Assembly: GCA_030770425.1 (NCBI GenBank)
Contig: JASJFT010000026.1
Span: 124,001 to 188,000, forward strand
Direction of reading: 5' to 3'
From: Darksidea phi
Lineage: Eukaryota > Ascomycota > Dothideomycetes > Pleosporales > Lentitheciaceae
Length of the DNA: 64,000 nucleotides
Shown one piece after another: positions 22,482-34,091 of the stretch (its first letter is position 1; each line of letters begins with the position of its first letter). A program made the translations under genes and the position numbers. The notes under the pieces are model-generated. The model saw only the letters and a list, made by a program, of their open reading frames with translations, had not been told where the DNA came from and made no database searches.

Positions 22482-23676
22482 GTTTGTTTATTCGGTGCAG
22501 AGCAAGCGCTCAGACGGTACGCGTGCATTTACGCCCAGAACACCGTGTCGAAGGATCATAGGGGGTGTGCAGCATGCTGCTGGGGGTGGGGGTGTGAGGA
22601 CGGGCGCTGGGAGCACAGGAAGAGGCGGCAGGGCAGCGGTGTTATAGCAGCACACGCGCCAGGCTGAGCCCACAAGCTCACGCAGCGAGGGCCACGATGG
22701 TTGACGTCTATGCCAGCCGCTCTGCTGGGGGGCGCGGGCATGCTGCCGCCCGGTCGATCGAATGGCAATCCTTGTGGCATCCCTGTGGCATCGTGGTGAG
22801 TCGCGCATCACATGGGTGAAGCCCCGCCAACATGGCCGCGTTAGGCTAGAGGTCGACGCGGTGCCGGCGCTGACCATAATCGCGGGCTACGAAGCACGAA
22901 TCGCCGCTGTGCTGACTTGCGCTGGCGACTCTTACGGCAAGCGTCCTGGCCGCGGGTGAGCTGCCGCACCGAGGGCTGGTGTTCGCTAAGGGTGGCGGGG
23001 GAGTGCGCGGAGTGGTGCGATTCAAGTCGACCAGTCTGTGGCTGAGCGCATTAGGAAAGGTATGCGCTGACGCGCCGTGGATGCCTTTAGTGCCGAGCAC
23101 AAATATAGATATAGACAGGCGATAGAGGAAACGGATCCCCTTCCGTGGGCACGCCTTCAGCTTTCCGTGCAACATGTTTCTCTGTCCAAGGTGGAAAGGT
23201 GCGACGACAAGCCGCAACAGCCCCGCCAGTGCAGCTTCGGTTCGAGAAGCGTGTTGACGAGGATCGGGTCAACCATCTGGAGCATGCTCGACCTCCTGGG
23301 CGTGTGAACGTTGCTGCTCATAGCGCACCGGTGAACGAAACCCCAGACGTCGCCTTCGAGAACGTACGATTGCGACTATCGATGAACATGCTGCAGGCTG
23401 GTGATTCGTCCGCGCGTCTAACAGGCATCGGGTCCAGCACACTGTATGATGTATTGCTAATATGTGTTGCAGATGCGGTGATGCAGTAAGATGCAGTAAG
23501 ATGCAGCTGTCTGCAGTTTCGTACGACAGTATCTACCTCCCAAAACGCCCTCTCCAAGTCGAAAAGCAGTATTGACTTCGTCCATGCTGATATACTGGAT
23601 GCATCAGAACCCCAGCTGTTCGTTGTCTGGTATACACATGATGTACAGATTCGAATAAAATAGCCCAAGGGTGCGT
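22482..23676. other. intergenic, nothing recognised
   Basis: Moderately GC-rich, with only short overlapping frames. The left end is the promoter side of the Cys-rich membrane protein; the right end is the 3' flank of Mrp10. A tandem of the 11-mer aagatgcagta occurs at about 23488-23510. Confidence 0.45.
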
Positions 23677-24174
23677 TTATTTCCGCTTATGGGGGCCGAC
23701 AATATTCGGGTACATTCGGGAGAGATGGTAGTTGATGTTGTTCTTCTTCGGATTTGGATCTCGCTGGGAGCTGTTAGCACGCACCATCTTTTGAGCGTAA
23801 TAAACGACGTACAGGCGCGTCCATACACTGCCGCAGCTTCTGCTCAAGCTGCGCGCAGCCTTGAATGGCCGTGTCCTTTGATGATGCCCAGCATCCTGTG
23901 ATAAAGCAGTCAGCGGGTTGCTCTTCATGCTTTCCGGCTCCAACGCCCTCTGCATAGCATCATCCGGGCATCCTCCTACTGCAATCACGTTCCGACCCCC
24001 AATTCGAGCCCCAGAAAACTTCCACCCTATTCACGTACCCAGAACTGATGACATTATACCCAGGCATGGGTTCATCTCAGGCTTGTTTGGTCGTCGAACG
24101 CGGAGTTTGGGTAGAGGCGGGAGCGGCCGGTGGGTGACCGACTTCACGGTCGTATTCTGCGGTTTCGGCACCAT
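23677..24174 (-). CDS. MRP10: mitochondrial small-subunit ribosomal protein Mrp10 (mS37)
   Basis: Three exons, 24174-24039, 23895-23813 and 23763-23677, join in frame to 101 residues (yeast Mrp10 is 95). Family marks: RPLPPLPKLRVRRP near the start, MNPCLGIMSSVLGCWAS, then GCAQLEQKLRQCMDAP, and KNNINYHLSRMYPNIVG at the end. The Cys pairs form the twin CX9C (CHCH) fold: C-LGIMSSVLG-C and C-AQLEQKLRQ-C, each with nine residues between. Such proteins are oxidised by Mia40 on import. Mrp10 belongs to the small subunit of the mitoribosome. The start at 24174 was chosen because it matches family length; the frame is open further upstream. Head to head with the gene at 24497. Confidence 0.9.
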
Positions 24175-24496
24175 CGTGACGATGCGCTTCGAGGGTTTGT
24201 CTGGACGCGATTTCGACGAGACGGGGGGCTTCGATGGTGGGCTGTCGTGATGTTGAAGTCTGGAGTTCCAAACTTGAGACCGCACGAAAAAGTGTCAATG
24301 TGGCTTAGCGTAGCTCACCCCTGTCTAGCGTGCACCGGCTGTTTGTTGTTTTGGCTGTCACTCTTGGTGCCTGCCACCACGCACACGACCGTTCATGTCG
24401 CCGTCGGTGGCCTGTATTCTTCGGTCTAGCTCTAAGACCGCATGTTCCTTTGCCATTGCTATATTTACCTAGCGAATTATACCTAATACAGCTGCA

Positions 24497-27404
24497 ATGG
24501 CGCCGGACCCCCCAAAATCCGCGCCGAGCACCGCATTCAAGCAAGCATGGGACGAGACCGATACCGCTTTCCTCGATCCCGCTTCCCTACCAATAGCCAG
24601 GATGCCTCGAGGCTGGGAGCGTAAACAAGAGACAAAAGTCACGGCAAAAGGGAAGCAAAAGAAAATCTGGCGCCGATACACAACGCGGACACAGGCAGCA
24701 GATGCGACGCCGGAGGAGGATGAAGATGAGGTACACGATTCGCGGGCAAGAGCGGTGAAGAAGCTGCAGCGCATGAGTCCTGAGGCTATGGAGAAATCCG
24801 CTTCGATGCGGCATGGCAAAACGCGTGCGTTTAAGGCGACACGCTGGGATCGAAGGAGAAGCGTACTCCCAAGTAGGCAACTCGGGTTCGCACATCTGCA
24901 TAATAGTCTAACAGCGTATAGGGAAGAAAAGGACAACTGTTGAAATCCCCTTGGATGGCGCCCAGGATGCGAACGACTCGAGTAACGAGGCGCAAGATGC
25001 AGAGGATGCTGATATTAGCAACAACAACTTCTCCGAGGTGGACATGTCTGGGATGGGAGACACGGCGCCTATGCCCAACTTGGTACCGGAAGATGAGGAC
25101 AGAAGGGTCACCTTCACTTTTCCCGTAGAAGAAAACCAGCACGACTTTTGTGGCCACGAGATGGCATATCTACCTACGGCCGACGACCTGTCCACTAACA
25201 CTTTAGAGCCACAGGGAGAGCAAGACGCGACTCTCGCGCAACTTTTCCGCTCCCCCGCCAAAATGGCACCTCTATTAGACTGTCATCAATCCGTCGAGAA
25301 CGTGGAATACCCAGAGCTGCCCCAGTCACTCGAAGCAGAACCAGAGCCGACCCCTGATCCAGAGGAAGTACAGCAGGCTGATTTACAATCCGAGGTGGTC
25401 GCTGTAGATGGCATTCCCGAAGTTGTTGTGACCCACGCGGTCAATGAGAATACCTCCTTTGAACAAAAAGAGTCGCCATCTACAGAAGGAGAAGAGGGAG
25501 TGCATCATGAAGCAGAGCTTACATTGGAAAACACTTCTGTAGAAGTAGCCGAGGTCTCCTACCCATCGTTACCAGCAGAAGTGCCCTCCGATGAATCAAT
25601 AGAAGTAGCCGTATCGCCCGCATACCAGAACCTTAACGAGACGGTGACCGATTTCGATGCACTTGAATCGCAACCGGAAGACGGTGATAATGATATAGAG
25701 CTCGATGGCCATGATGACTCGCCCGACGTGGAATTTACAGAAGCCTCATTGCAACTCAGCATCCAACAAGAGATGGAAATGGAGTTGCAGAGGAAGCAAC
25801 CAGAAGCCGAGGACACGTCAGAGGAGCAGCAGGTCTCAGTGGCCAACAGTACCCAGGGATCGGAGGACATTGCAATGTCGGAGGAAGTGGCCGACATTTC
25901 TTGTCAGGAAATTCTGGAGGCGGAAAATTACGACATAGTCGAACCTCCTACAACTAAGACCATGAACCTGGTGGACGACATTGCTGCCGGCCTCACTCTC
26001 GGATTTTCAGTACCTTCTTCAAGGGAACCCACGCCACGGAAACTACGATCGCCGTCTCCCCCTCCTAATGATCAAGGTCCCGACGACGCCACCATGACCA
26101 TTGCTCTGGACGAAGACACAGCTATTTTGAAAGACTTCCTCTCCAGAGCGGCGGCTAGCAAGGCTAACAAAACCACCAAGATTGCTCGCCGCGAATCGTT
26201 GCATAACCGCCGCGACTCCGACGTCATCCGCTATGCCCTTGCTTCTCCTCGCAAAATGCTCGAAGACAAGGACCCCAACTCTCCATTCAAATACGATAAT
26301 GAAGTCACTCTGGATCTGTCTCAGACCCTTACCCTGACTCCTGACTTGCAAGCACCCGCCTCTCCCTCGGAAGAGCAAGTGGATATTGAAGGCGCCGAAG
26401 ACTCTAAGACATCACGTAGCAGGCGATCGTCTCGTACGCGCAAGTCTCGTCTCCCAGCCCCACCCTCAGTCCAGCCAGCAGGCCCTCCAAAGATCGCTGT
26501 GCGACGCGCGGACGGCGGTGAACCTATCGTGCTTAAGAAGAGCGATGCGCAAGAGCTCAGTCTCCTAACGCGAGCCAACACGCGCAAGAACAAACAGGGT
26601 TCTGTTGCAGTCAATATTCGTCTCCTGAAGCTCGCCCTAGACGCGGCGGGACGCTCCGAAGATAGCACCATCGAAGCTGTCCAGGTCCCAGGGAAGAAGT
26701 GCGTTCGATGGGACGAACAGCTGGCGTATTACCAGGAAGGTACCGATACCATGGCTAATATGCTTGCGGACGCAGAGAGTCTGGCTACGCCTGATGAACT
26801 CAGTCTGCCGGCTCCGTCGTCTACCCCAAGGGCAAAGAGCAAGTCGAAGGCCCCAAAGGATAAAAATACTACGCCAAAGATCAGACGCGTAAGGGGTCTA
26901 GGCACGACAAACGGCACTCCTGGTAAGGGTCTTCTACAACCCGGATCGCTCCTTCCGGAAGCTGTCCAAGAGGAAAATGAAGCAGCCCAAACACAAGCGC
27001 AGCACCGTCTTCCCAAACCTAGATCAAGCAAGCTGAAAAAAATGCCCGTGGCTTCTACCTCCACCGCCGCATCAGCCTCGTTTTCAACGCCAGTCCCATC
27101 CGAGCCAAAGCTACCTACCCTCGACGTAGCACCCGTAGGTGTTGAACCCATTAAACCATCTTCTTCTTCCACCACCACAGTTAAAGAACGCAAATCCCGT
27201 CTCGCAACACCTAAGAAGGTCAAGCTACCACAGGCCATTCCAACAGTACCTGTCGAGGGTCAGGAGAATCAGCAAAGGATTGGTCTTGCAGCAGCGACTC
27301 CTAAGAAGAGTATTTCGGTGCCGTCGAGCATTGTGCCGCCTAGTGCGGGAATGGGTGGGGGTGCGGAGACTGCGCTGCCTAGGAGGAGGGCGCGGAAGTT
27401 GTGA
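24497..27404 (+). CDS. large acidic disordered protein, function unknown
   Basis: Exons 24497-24872 and 24922-27404 join in phase to about 952 residues; the 49-bp intron has a GTAGGC donor and a TATAG acceptor. The N-terminal 130 residues are basic and structured-looking (MPRGWERKQETKVTAKGK, KIWRRYTTRT, SMRHGKTRAFKATRWDRR). Residues about 150-500 are very rich in Glu/Asp/Val and disordered. A conserved-looking core lies near 560-700 (VAVNIRLLKLALDAAGRS, KKCVRWDEQLAYYQEG), followed by basic Pro/Ser/Lys repeats with NLS-like patches (KIRRVRGLG, PKKVKLPQ) and an RRRARKL end. Nuclear location is inferred. I do not recognise the family. Confidence 0.75.
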
Positions 27405-27808
27405 GTGGAGTGGAATTAGAGAGGAAGAAGCCGTGTGTGGGATGAGAGATGTTTGGACTTGATGTTCAGTCACGAATGTGCTGCCTTTTATAGCCTTCTA
27501 TTTTTGCAGGTGGAGCTTTCTAGCGATGGCGTTTCTGATGCATAGGCGCTTCTGCATGTTGGGCGGGGAGTTAGGGCGTTCTTTGACTGTCGGGCGTGGG
27601 TACTGGCTCATAAATTTCGCCTTGACCGACTATCGAACTGGCATCTTCTCTATAATGCATTACGGATAGCTGTATTTATGTGTGTCGAGATGGAACGATT
27701 GCTGCTACAGTATGCTACAAGAGAGAAAGACAACGCTGACTCTGTGGCCGCTCATCGATCCTAAAGTCTTCAATCTCACTTTATCCACTGGTATGCGATA
27801 CTAGTCAT
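27405..27808. other. short intergenic gap, convergent 3' ends
   Basis: Lies between the stop codons of the 952-residue protein (+) and Sod2 (-). No gene or element is seen. Confidence 0.5.
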
Positions 27809-28625
27809 CTACTGGAAGCGCTTCTCGGCCGTCTTCCAGTTAATGACGTCCCAAATAGCCTTGAAGTATTCGGCCTTGCGGTTTTGGTATTGGAGGCTGC
27901 AAGCGGTATTAGCACTTATCTTTACCCTAGTCCTCATTCATCAGGAAAAGACCTACTAATACGCATGCTCCCAAGCATCAATTCCCAAAATAGGCCGGTA
28001 CTGTCCCACGACCGGATCCTGATTCGCATACGTCTTAATCCCCACACTCCCCGTCTGTGTGTCCTGCACCAGCCACGCCCAACCACTACCCTGGATGCCT
28101 GCTAGCGCCGTGTTAAACTTCTCCTTGAAGCTTTCCAAGCTTCCATAGCTCTCATTGATCGCTGACGCCAGCTTGCCGCTCGGGGGCTCGCCGCCGCCTT
28201 GGTTGGTAGGCGCAAGGTTCTCCCAGAACAGGGAGTGGTTTATGTGGCCGCCGCCGTGGAAGTTGATGAGAGGCTTGAGAGCAATTTGCTTCTGGATGTT
28301 TTCGACGGAGGAGGAGGCCTGGGCTTCTTCGAGTTGGGTAGAGAAGTTGTTGTACGAGGTTACGTAGGTGTTGTGGTGGTTTTTGTGGTGGAGTTCCATT
28401 ATCTTGCCGCTGATGGCGGGTTCGAGGGCGCCGTAGTCATCTGTGTGCTCTTGTTAGCGAAGTCAATAGTGAATAGAAGGATTGTTGCGTACATGGGAGA
28501 TCGGGCAGCGTAGCCTTTCCACGCACAAAGGTGGTACCTGCGAGGCCGGCGCGGATGCTCGCACGAGGAGCCGCAGCGCGCAGCGCAGAGCGGACGGCGG
28601 TGGTGCGGAGGAGCGTCGAGTTCAT
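27809..28625 (-). CDS. SOD2: mitochondrial manganese superoxide dismutase
   Basis: Exons 28625-28493, 28440-27957 and 27896-27809 give 234 residues. Residues 1-38 are a basic, Ser/Ala-rich presequence (TTAVRSALRAAAPRASIRAG). The Fe/Mn-SOD fold follows, with metal ligands visible in ELHHKNHHNTYV (first His), GGGHINHSLFW (second His), and DAWEHAY (Asp and third His). WAWLVQD and the HINHS form point to the manganese type. It converts superoxide to hydrogen peroxide and oxygen in the matrix. All introns are canonical; the last joins TA+C to complete a Tyr codon. Divergent from the siderophore acyltransferase, 495 bp between starts. Confidence 0.95.
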
Positions 28626-29120
28626 GGTTGCAATTGATGCTGTTGAGTCAATTGGAAGTGGTGATGTTTGAGGTGTGGAGTAGCTGGCTTGGTTAAAGAT
28701 GGCTCGCTTCTTTCGTCATCACAAGAGCCGAGCTCCGAGCTTTGGCAACATCTCCCCTCGTCTCAAGCGTCCGGGCCAATTAACGCGAAGTGGGTGTGGG
28801 AAGATGTGAGAATGATGTAATATGTACTTAAAAGGAACGTAGCATCACATGCCGCTCCAAGAGGGTTTCCTTTTCGGAAAGACAGCCGTTGGGAATGTCA
28901 TCGCTCGTGGCTTCTTGTACCGCCCCTCAACGCGCTAGGCCTATGGCCGGCCCGAGACCCTCATCCAACAACAGTTGGATACTTTGCGCCGCGTGTGACT
29001 TGTTGAGTGCTCTTGTACCTAGCATATTCACGCTATGTAAGCTTGACTGAGCTTTGGTGTGTCTACTACTCCCATATAATATTGATCCCTTCTCACTACT
29101 ACCCCGCCATCGACACTATC
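28626..29120. promoter_or_regulatory. divergent promoter region, SOD2 / siderophore acyltransferase
   Basis: One CCAAT box (28777-28782 area, ggCCAATt) is visible. A single TGATAG (read on the minus strand, at about 29116) fits the loose GATA-factor consensus, but the longer ATCWGATAA site expected for iron-regulating GATA repressors is not present. Co-regulation of the two genes is therefore only a possibility. Confidence 0.4.
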
Positions 29121-30727
29121 ATGGCCCCCTCAATTGTCCACCTCCCAAACGGACAGAATCTGACGATAACGCCGGTATTCGGTGGCCTCTTCTTCAAGAG
29201 CAATGATCTCACAAATCACCACTCACCTTTCCCCCCAGGATGGACTATCGTGCTGAACTCAGCAGCCGAAACGGAAGAGGGAACAGAAGATGACATCCCA
29301 CGCCGAATCAATGTAAACCGGTACAAGAAACCCACTCTCGCAAACGACCACCTGTACATCTCGTCGATATCGCTCCCGAGCAGCAGTGACTTCAAGCCGG
29401 CAAGCTCCCCGACGCGGCAGATGGCTATGATGCTGTGGGCAACACTGTACTGGTACTTCCACCAGCCAGAGCCGACACTGCAGGTTACAAATGCTCTATC
29501 GAAGAACACTCCAGATCCTGGGAAGCCGGAGGGTGAATGGCGCATCAATATAAACAGGGAGGGTATATTCAAGGGGAAGGTCGTGCTGCCCAAGTTGGAG
29601 CGGATGGGTCTCATTGCGACCGAGGAGTCGAGTGTTGGGACTTCTCAGGAGGAAAGCTCCCCCGAGGGTTGGACAAAAATGTTTGTGAGTCGACGGGCAT
29701 TTTGGCAGCTCGATCCGAGGATATATCTGTTTACACTATCACCCATGTCCCAATCGCCTTTCCCATCTGGCTCACCTTACCATTCTCGCCCAGCCTCCCC
29801 AGTGCACGGCGCGGAATCACAAAAAGAGGTCCAAATTGAGCAGGTTTCCCAAGGCCTTTGGTCTCCTACCGCACCAGGCCCCTTCCACTCCTCGTCTCAC
29901 TTACCGACCTACTACCCACCTGCGCCCCCTCAATACGCCTGGACCGGCAATGTCCGCCATCCATTACGCCCCAAACCGCCACGGCAGGGCGAGATCTTCT
30001 ATACGCGCTACATACCCAGCGTAGGTCAATACCTCTCCTTTCGCGTAGCGTCGATATCCTCGAAACCACTGCGTCACCGGGGCCCTGTGAGCCAACATAC
30101 GCCCACACCCCATCGGACTTCCCCACTACCGGCATCAGACTCGAACGTGCCTACGGTAAGCACGCTCAACGGCGGCCTGTCCGACCCCGAGTACCTCCAC
30201 AAATGGATGAACGACCCACGCATATCGTACTTTTGGGGTGAGAGCGGACCGCAAGAACATCAAGAAGAATTTCTCAAGAAAGGTCTAAGGAGTCGACATA
30301 GTTACCCGGTGATTGGGTGCTGGGATGGCAAACCCTTTGGGTACTTTGAGATATACTGGGTCAAGGAAGATAAGCTAGGGCGTTATGTATCGCACGTAGG
30401 TGACTACGACCGTGGTCTACACTGCCTCGTCGGCGAGAGTGAATTCAGGGGGCCGCAGAGGGTGAAGATATGGTTGAGTGCATTGGTGCATTTCTGTTTC
30501 CTTGCGGATCTGCGGACAGAGTGTGTGATGCTGGAGCCGAGAGTCGATAATGAGAAGTGAGTATATGCCTAACTCTAGTTGCCAAACGAGCCAGCTAACG
30601 AAAGGACAGACTCGCCCAATACCTGCTGGACGTCGGCTTCTACAAAGAGCGCGAGATCAGCTTGCCGCATAAGCAGAGCAACCTGATGCGGATCCAACGG
30701 GAAGCCTGGGATGGACCATTTTTGTGA
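29121..30727 (+). CDS. siderophore-type N-acyltransferase (AlcB/SidF/SidL-like)
   Basis: Exons 29121-30556 and 30610-30727 join to 517 residues. The start at 29121 (atcATGG) is the first good ATG; the frame is open upstream without one. The C-terminal third (about residues 355-515) is a GNAT domain of the AlcB/IucB type: [65 protein letters not shown] and, in exon 2, [19 protein letters not shown]. In fungi these enzymes acylate N5-hydroxyornithine during hydroxamate siderophore synthesis (SidF with anhydromevalonyl-CoA, SidL with acetyl-CoA). Which acyl group is used cannot be read from the sequence. No siderophore synthetase or transporter lies in this window. The N-terminal part and a Pro/Ser-rich insert (about 230-300) are typical of the fungal forms. 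Confidence 0.85.
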
Positions 30728-31953
30728 ACGCCTAGTCTCTGTTTGATACTAACATTGGATGTATTTTCTGAAGGACTTAGCGCACGGCGGTCTCAAACTC
30801 TAAGGCAGCAAGGCGTTGGGGGTTGGCTTATCGATGCACAGTAGCTGAGCGGCATACCTACCTGCTCTCCTCATTAGTACGTGGCCCTCATGGTCGTCCT
30901 AGCAGAAATGATCAACCGCAAACTCAAGTGTCAGCTGAACTCATTGCATGCTGCGAACACAACCAATCTCAACTCCCATCACCCTCGTTGGCGGTAATGC
31001 GCTCTCCATGCACCATTCGGCATGCGGCTGACGGTGATAATTGCGTTCGCATCTGCATGAACCAAAGCCCTTTACATTTCTTTTTTGGATGTGACGAGGC
31101 TCGCACGATATTCGTAATACGCACGATAAAGTTCAGACCCGCTACCGTATGGACCGCCTCAGGTCGTCGACTCCGCAGTGGCTTGTGACGGATAAGGTGA
31201 TGTTCGCTTGATTGGCGTGGCAGGCGCTTAGAAAAACATTGGGCTGGCCAATCGGACTGGGCAGAAACGACCTCTTTTTCGGCCCGCAGGGGGGCCTTTA
31301 TGCATGCGAAACGGGAGGTGCTGAGCGCCGTGAGTGGACGGAGGTTGCTGATCCGGCATGAGGGAGTTTCCTGCGGACATGCAAGGCGAGGTTTGAGTCT
31401 GAGATGTTTGGGGGTCGTCTTTGGGGGTTAGGACGTTTGGTTTGGTTTGGCGGGGCGGCGGGACGAAAGGAAACATGTTTCTGCGACGCCTTGACAGAAG
31501 TGACAGCGCTTTCAACCACTTCCTTTCCGACACGACTTCGCATCCCCAATTGCAATTCAACAGCACCACTGACTCGAGGACCACATGGCCTGCACGTAGC
31601 CGTCTAAGTATGGCTACCGTGGGATACACCCGCATGAGCGTCGACCCCCGCCCGGCGGCTACCAGAAAACAACGACTGGACGCAGGCTTGCATCTCGCGA
31701 AACACCAACACCAATCACCGCCCACAACGCCCTTGCCCCCAGCCATCGCACCCCTCGCCAGCACCAGCGCAGCGGTCAGTAGTAGAAATATGGACAGCCG
31801 CCCGCACCCTGATATCGCCATGCCGCCAGCTGTTACTGTAACACCTTGCATTTCATCCGACCCCTCGTGTGTGTCGCAGACCCAGAAGCCTTCCCGCCTG
31901 CAATCTGGGTGGGTGACTGCAGGTTTCTGGCCCGGCGACGCACATCACACACT
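30728..31953. other. intergenic, nothing recognised
   Basis: About 1.2 kb between the acyltransferase and the next plus-strand gene. Only short frames without domains; the stretch 31400-31950 is open in several frames but has no protein-like features and is probably promoter and leader of the gene at 31954. Confidence 0.45.
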
Positions 31954-33339
31954 ATGTTGAGTAGGACGCCATTGCTGCTCCCCACCGTTCTTCTTACATT
32001 ACTTGTTTCGCACTGTGTCAACGCGCGCCCCTACGACTTCCTCGACAACTATCGCGACCCTCCACTTAGTCCCGAAGAAGGTCCACCAGCATCCTTCCAC
32101 GCCTCTCGAAACAAAGACCTCTTGCCCGCCCAGATCTGCGGCATTGTCGGCGCGTACGTCGTCACTGTACTTATTTGGGGTGTGCTGCTGCTCACCGTCG
32201 GAAGAAGAATGAGACGAAAGTCGGAGAATTCGCCCAGGACGTTGGAGCTTGAGCTTGTTTCTAAGAGGCCGATTGTTCCTACCTCACCAACCTCGGCTCG
32301 AAGCGCTACTAGCTGGACCAAGAAGATCTTTAGGAAGGACAAGGGAAGTGATTCGCCGGCGGTCAGTCCGAGTAGTCCTGTTGTACACTCGCCCGGGTCG
32401 TTCGATCAGAAGGTTCTGGACGCGAACAAGGAACGGGCACAGGCCGAGATGGAACGACTATACGCTGCTGTCATGGACCATGACCGTAAGAAGTCGTACT
32501 CGCAGGTCAATGCAGCCGAAGAGACGGAATCACGCTCCCGTCGACCTTCGGCAATCAATACCTCCCACATGGCATCGCACTCCAATCCCAGCTCGCCCGT
32601 CAAAGCCATCTACCCCCCCGGTTACAACCAAAACGGCCCACCTACTGCGCCACTCCCACGCGATCCGAGCCGTTTACGCGACGAACAACCTCCTTCTAGC
32701 CCCCGTAGCATCCTCTCTAAGAAATCACACACCTCAGTTGGCTCCAGCAGCAGCAAAACGCGCTTCAACCTCAAGAACCTCCGTATCTCAGGGCCCATGA
32801 ACAAATACCCACACGACCGAGACGAGGAGGCTCGCACTCCACTTAGCCCACGCTTCTACAACCCTGGCGCACCACCCTCGCCGCCAACGCAGCAAAACTC
32901 GCCCACAACACCAGGCGACATAGAAGCAGCCTACGAGCAACTCGACGAGCCGCAGCCGCTTCCCCGCCCAGCACCCCAACGCACAATCTCCATGTCCTCA
33001 TTACAAGCCGGTACTCCCACGACTACCCAGCCCAAATCTGCCTCCTCCTCCAACGCAAATCTGCCTCTCCGCGGCTACGCGGAGCCCCTCAAGTCCCCCG
33101 ATCTACGCACCACCGTGCTCGACCGCCGCTTGGATAAGCTTTCCTTGACAACGCCGAAGACAGGTGTACCCTATACACCGTACACACCTTATATGCCTTT
33201 TACACCCGTCACACCTGTGACACCTCATCTTGTCACGAAGAAGGAGCGCAAGATGATGGCGAAGGTTGGTGGCCGCAAGGTCGCGAGACGAGATGATATG
33301 GTGCAGAGCCCCAAGGAGATCTTCGGAGATGCTTGGTAG
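31954..33339 (+). CDS. signal-peptide, single-pass membrane protein with long disordered tail
   Basis: A 461-residue intronless frame. The ATG at 31954 was chosen over the upstream in-frame extension because it begins a clear signal peptide (LLLPTVLLTLLVSHCVNA). A short ectodomain (residues 25-60) is followed by a transmembrane helix at about 63-85 (GIVGAYVVTVLIWGVLLLTV) and a basic stop (GRRMRRK). The cytoplasmic part is Ser/Pro-rich with many SP/TP phosphorylation-like sites and a run of YTPYTPYMPFTPVTPVTP repeats near residue 408. It ends in a basic-acidic block containing KERKMMAKVGGRKVARRD and PKEIFGDAW that looks conserved. Function unknown; type I topology is inferred. Confidence 0.75.
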   Translation: MLSRTPLLLPTVLLTLLVSHCVNARPYDFLDNYRDPPLSPEEGPPASFHASRNKDLLPAQICGIVGAYVVTVLIWGVLLLTVGRRMRRKSENSPRTLELELVSKRPIVPTSPTSARSATSWTKKIFRKDKGSDSPAVSPSSPVVHSPGSFDQKVLDANKERAQAEMERLYAAVMDHDRKKSYSQVNAAEETESRSRRPSAINTSHMASHSNPSSPVKAIYPPGYNQNGPPTAPLPRDPSRLRDEQPPSSPRSILSKKSHTSVGSSSSKTRFNLKNLRISGPMNKYPHDRDEEARTPLSPRFYNPGAPPSPPTQQNSPTTPGDIEAAYEQLDEPQPLPRPAPQRTISMSSLQAGTPTTTQPKSASSSNANLPLRGYAEPLKSPDLRTTVLDRRLDKLSLTTPKTGVPYTPYTPYMPFTPVTPVTPHLVTKKERKMMAKVGGRKVARRDDMVQSPKEIFGDAW

Positions 33340-34091
33340 GCGTCGTATGTTCTCCCTTCTTCTTCTTGATATGTCTTTTATTTGTATGGGGTTCGGGCTT
33401 GGGAATCAGGGATATGGATTGGGTGAGGTTCAGGGTGTAACGATGGGATGCTGACTTGGAGTGGGATGGCCCCTATCGTGATTAATGACTTTGTTATACC
33501 AATTTTCCCGCATATACTTTTTCTTCATCTAGCTTCTGTTACATAGTTTCTGCATGGAATGGCATCGTGGCGCCATATGCACTAGGAGCCATCATCCGCA
33601 ATTCGTCGCATAGATTAAAAGCCCATAGACATGGGCAATCGACGAAATTTTCAACCGAAACTGCTTGCTGCTTCCATCCTCTCCGTGACGACTTCTAGAA
33701 AGTTGCGGCCTAACCCCGCAAACTGCGTAAAGGCAAAGAGAGCGACGAGATGTATGGTAGGTATGCGGAAACGATTGGGCTTTTTTCCGGAGCACTATGT
33801 TCATTCAATGGAGTATGAGAACTATTTAAATCCCAGGACGCAGGATAGACATACTTTGGGTTAGCGAAAGCCAGTAAGACGTATCTGCCCCGTGATGAAG
33901 GCGTTGGGAGCTTACCCTGAGCCATCCTCGCTGCTGACCGACTATACTTCTGCGCCACGTACTCGATCTGCGGAATCTTCCTCGAGATAACGCTTCAGTG
34001 ATGTCAAAGTAGAGGAACGGCGATAGGGTAACGCAGAGGGTATCCTAACCATGATTTGCATGAACCGTAAACATTCGATGCTGTACCCTTC
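33340..34091. other. intergenic, with one weak spliced candidate
   Basis: Between the membrane protein (+) and Ntr1 (-). The minus strand at about 34000-33651 shows exon-like pieces listed separately; otherwise nothing is recognised. Confidence 0.4.
33651..34000 (-). CDS. possible small spliced gene, doubtful
   Basis: Two short coding-like pieces on the minus strand are flanked by good splice sites: IPQIEYVAQKYSRSAARMAQ ends at a GTAAGC donor near 33913, and FAGLGRNFLEVVTERMEAAS follows a TTTACGCAG acceptor near 33720 and ends at TGA 33651-33653. A GCTAAC branch-like site is also present between them. The upstream start could not be placed and no family was recognised. It may be a small mitochondrial-type protein, or chance. 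Confidence 0.2.

Noticed and set aside
22482..23676. Short plus-strand frames upstream of Mrp10
   Set aside because: No domain, no splice logic and no ATG in good context.
28626..29120. Iron-responsive GATA repressor site in the SOD2/acyltransferase promoter
   Set aside because: Only one minimal GATA match is present; the longer consensus is absent, so a regulatory call would be unsupported.
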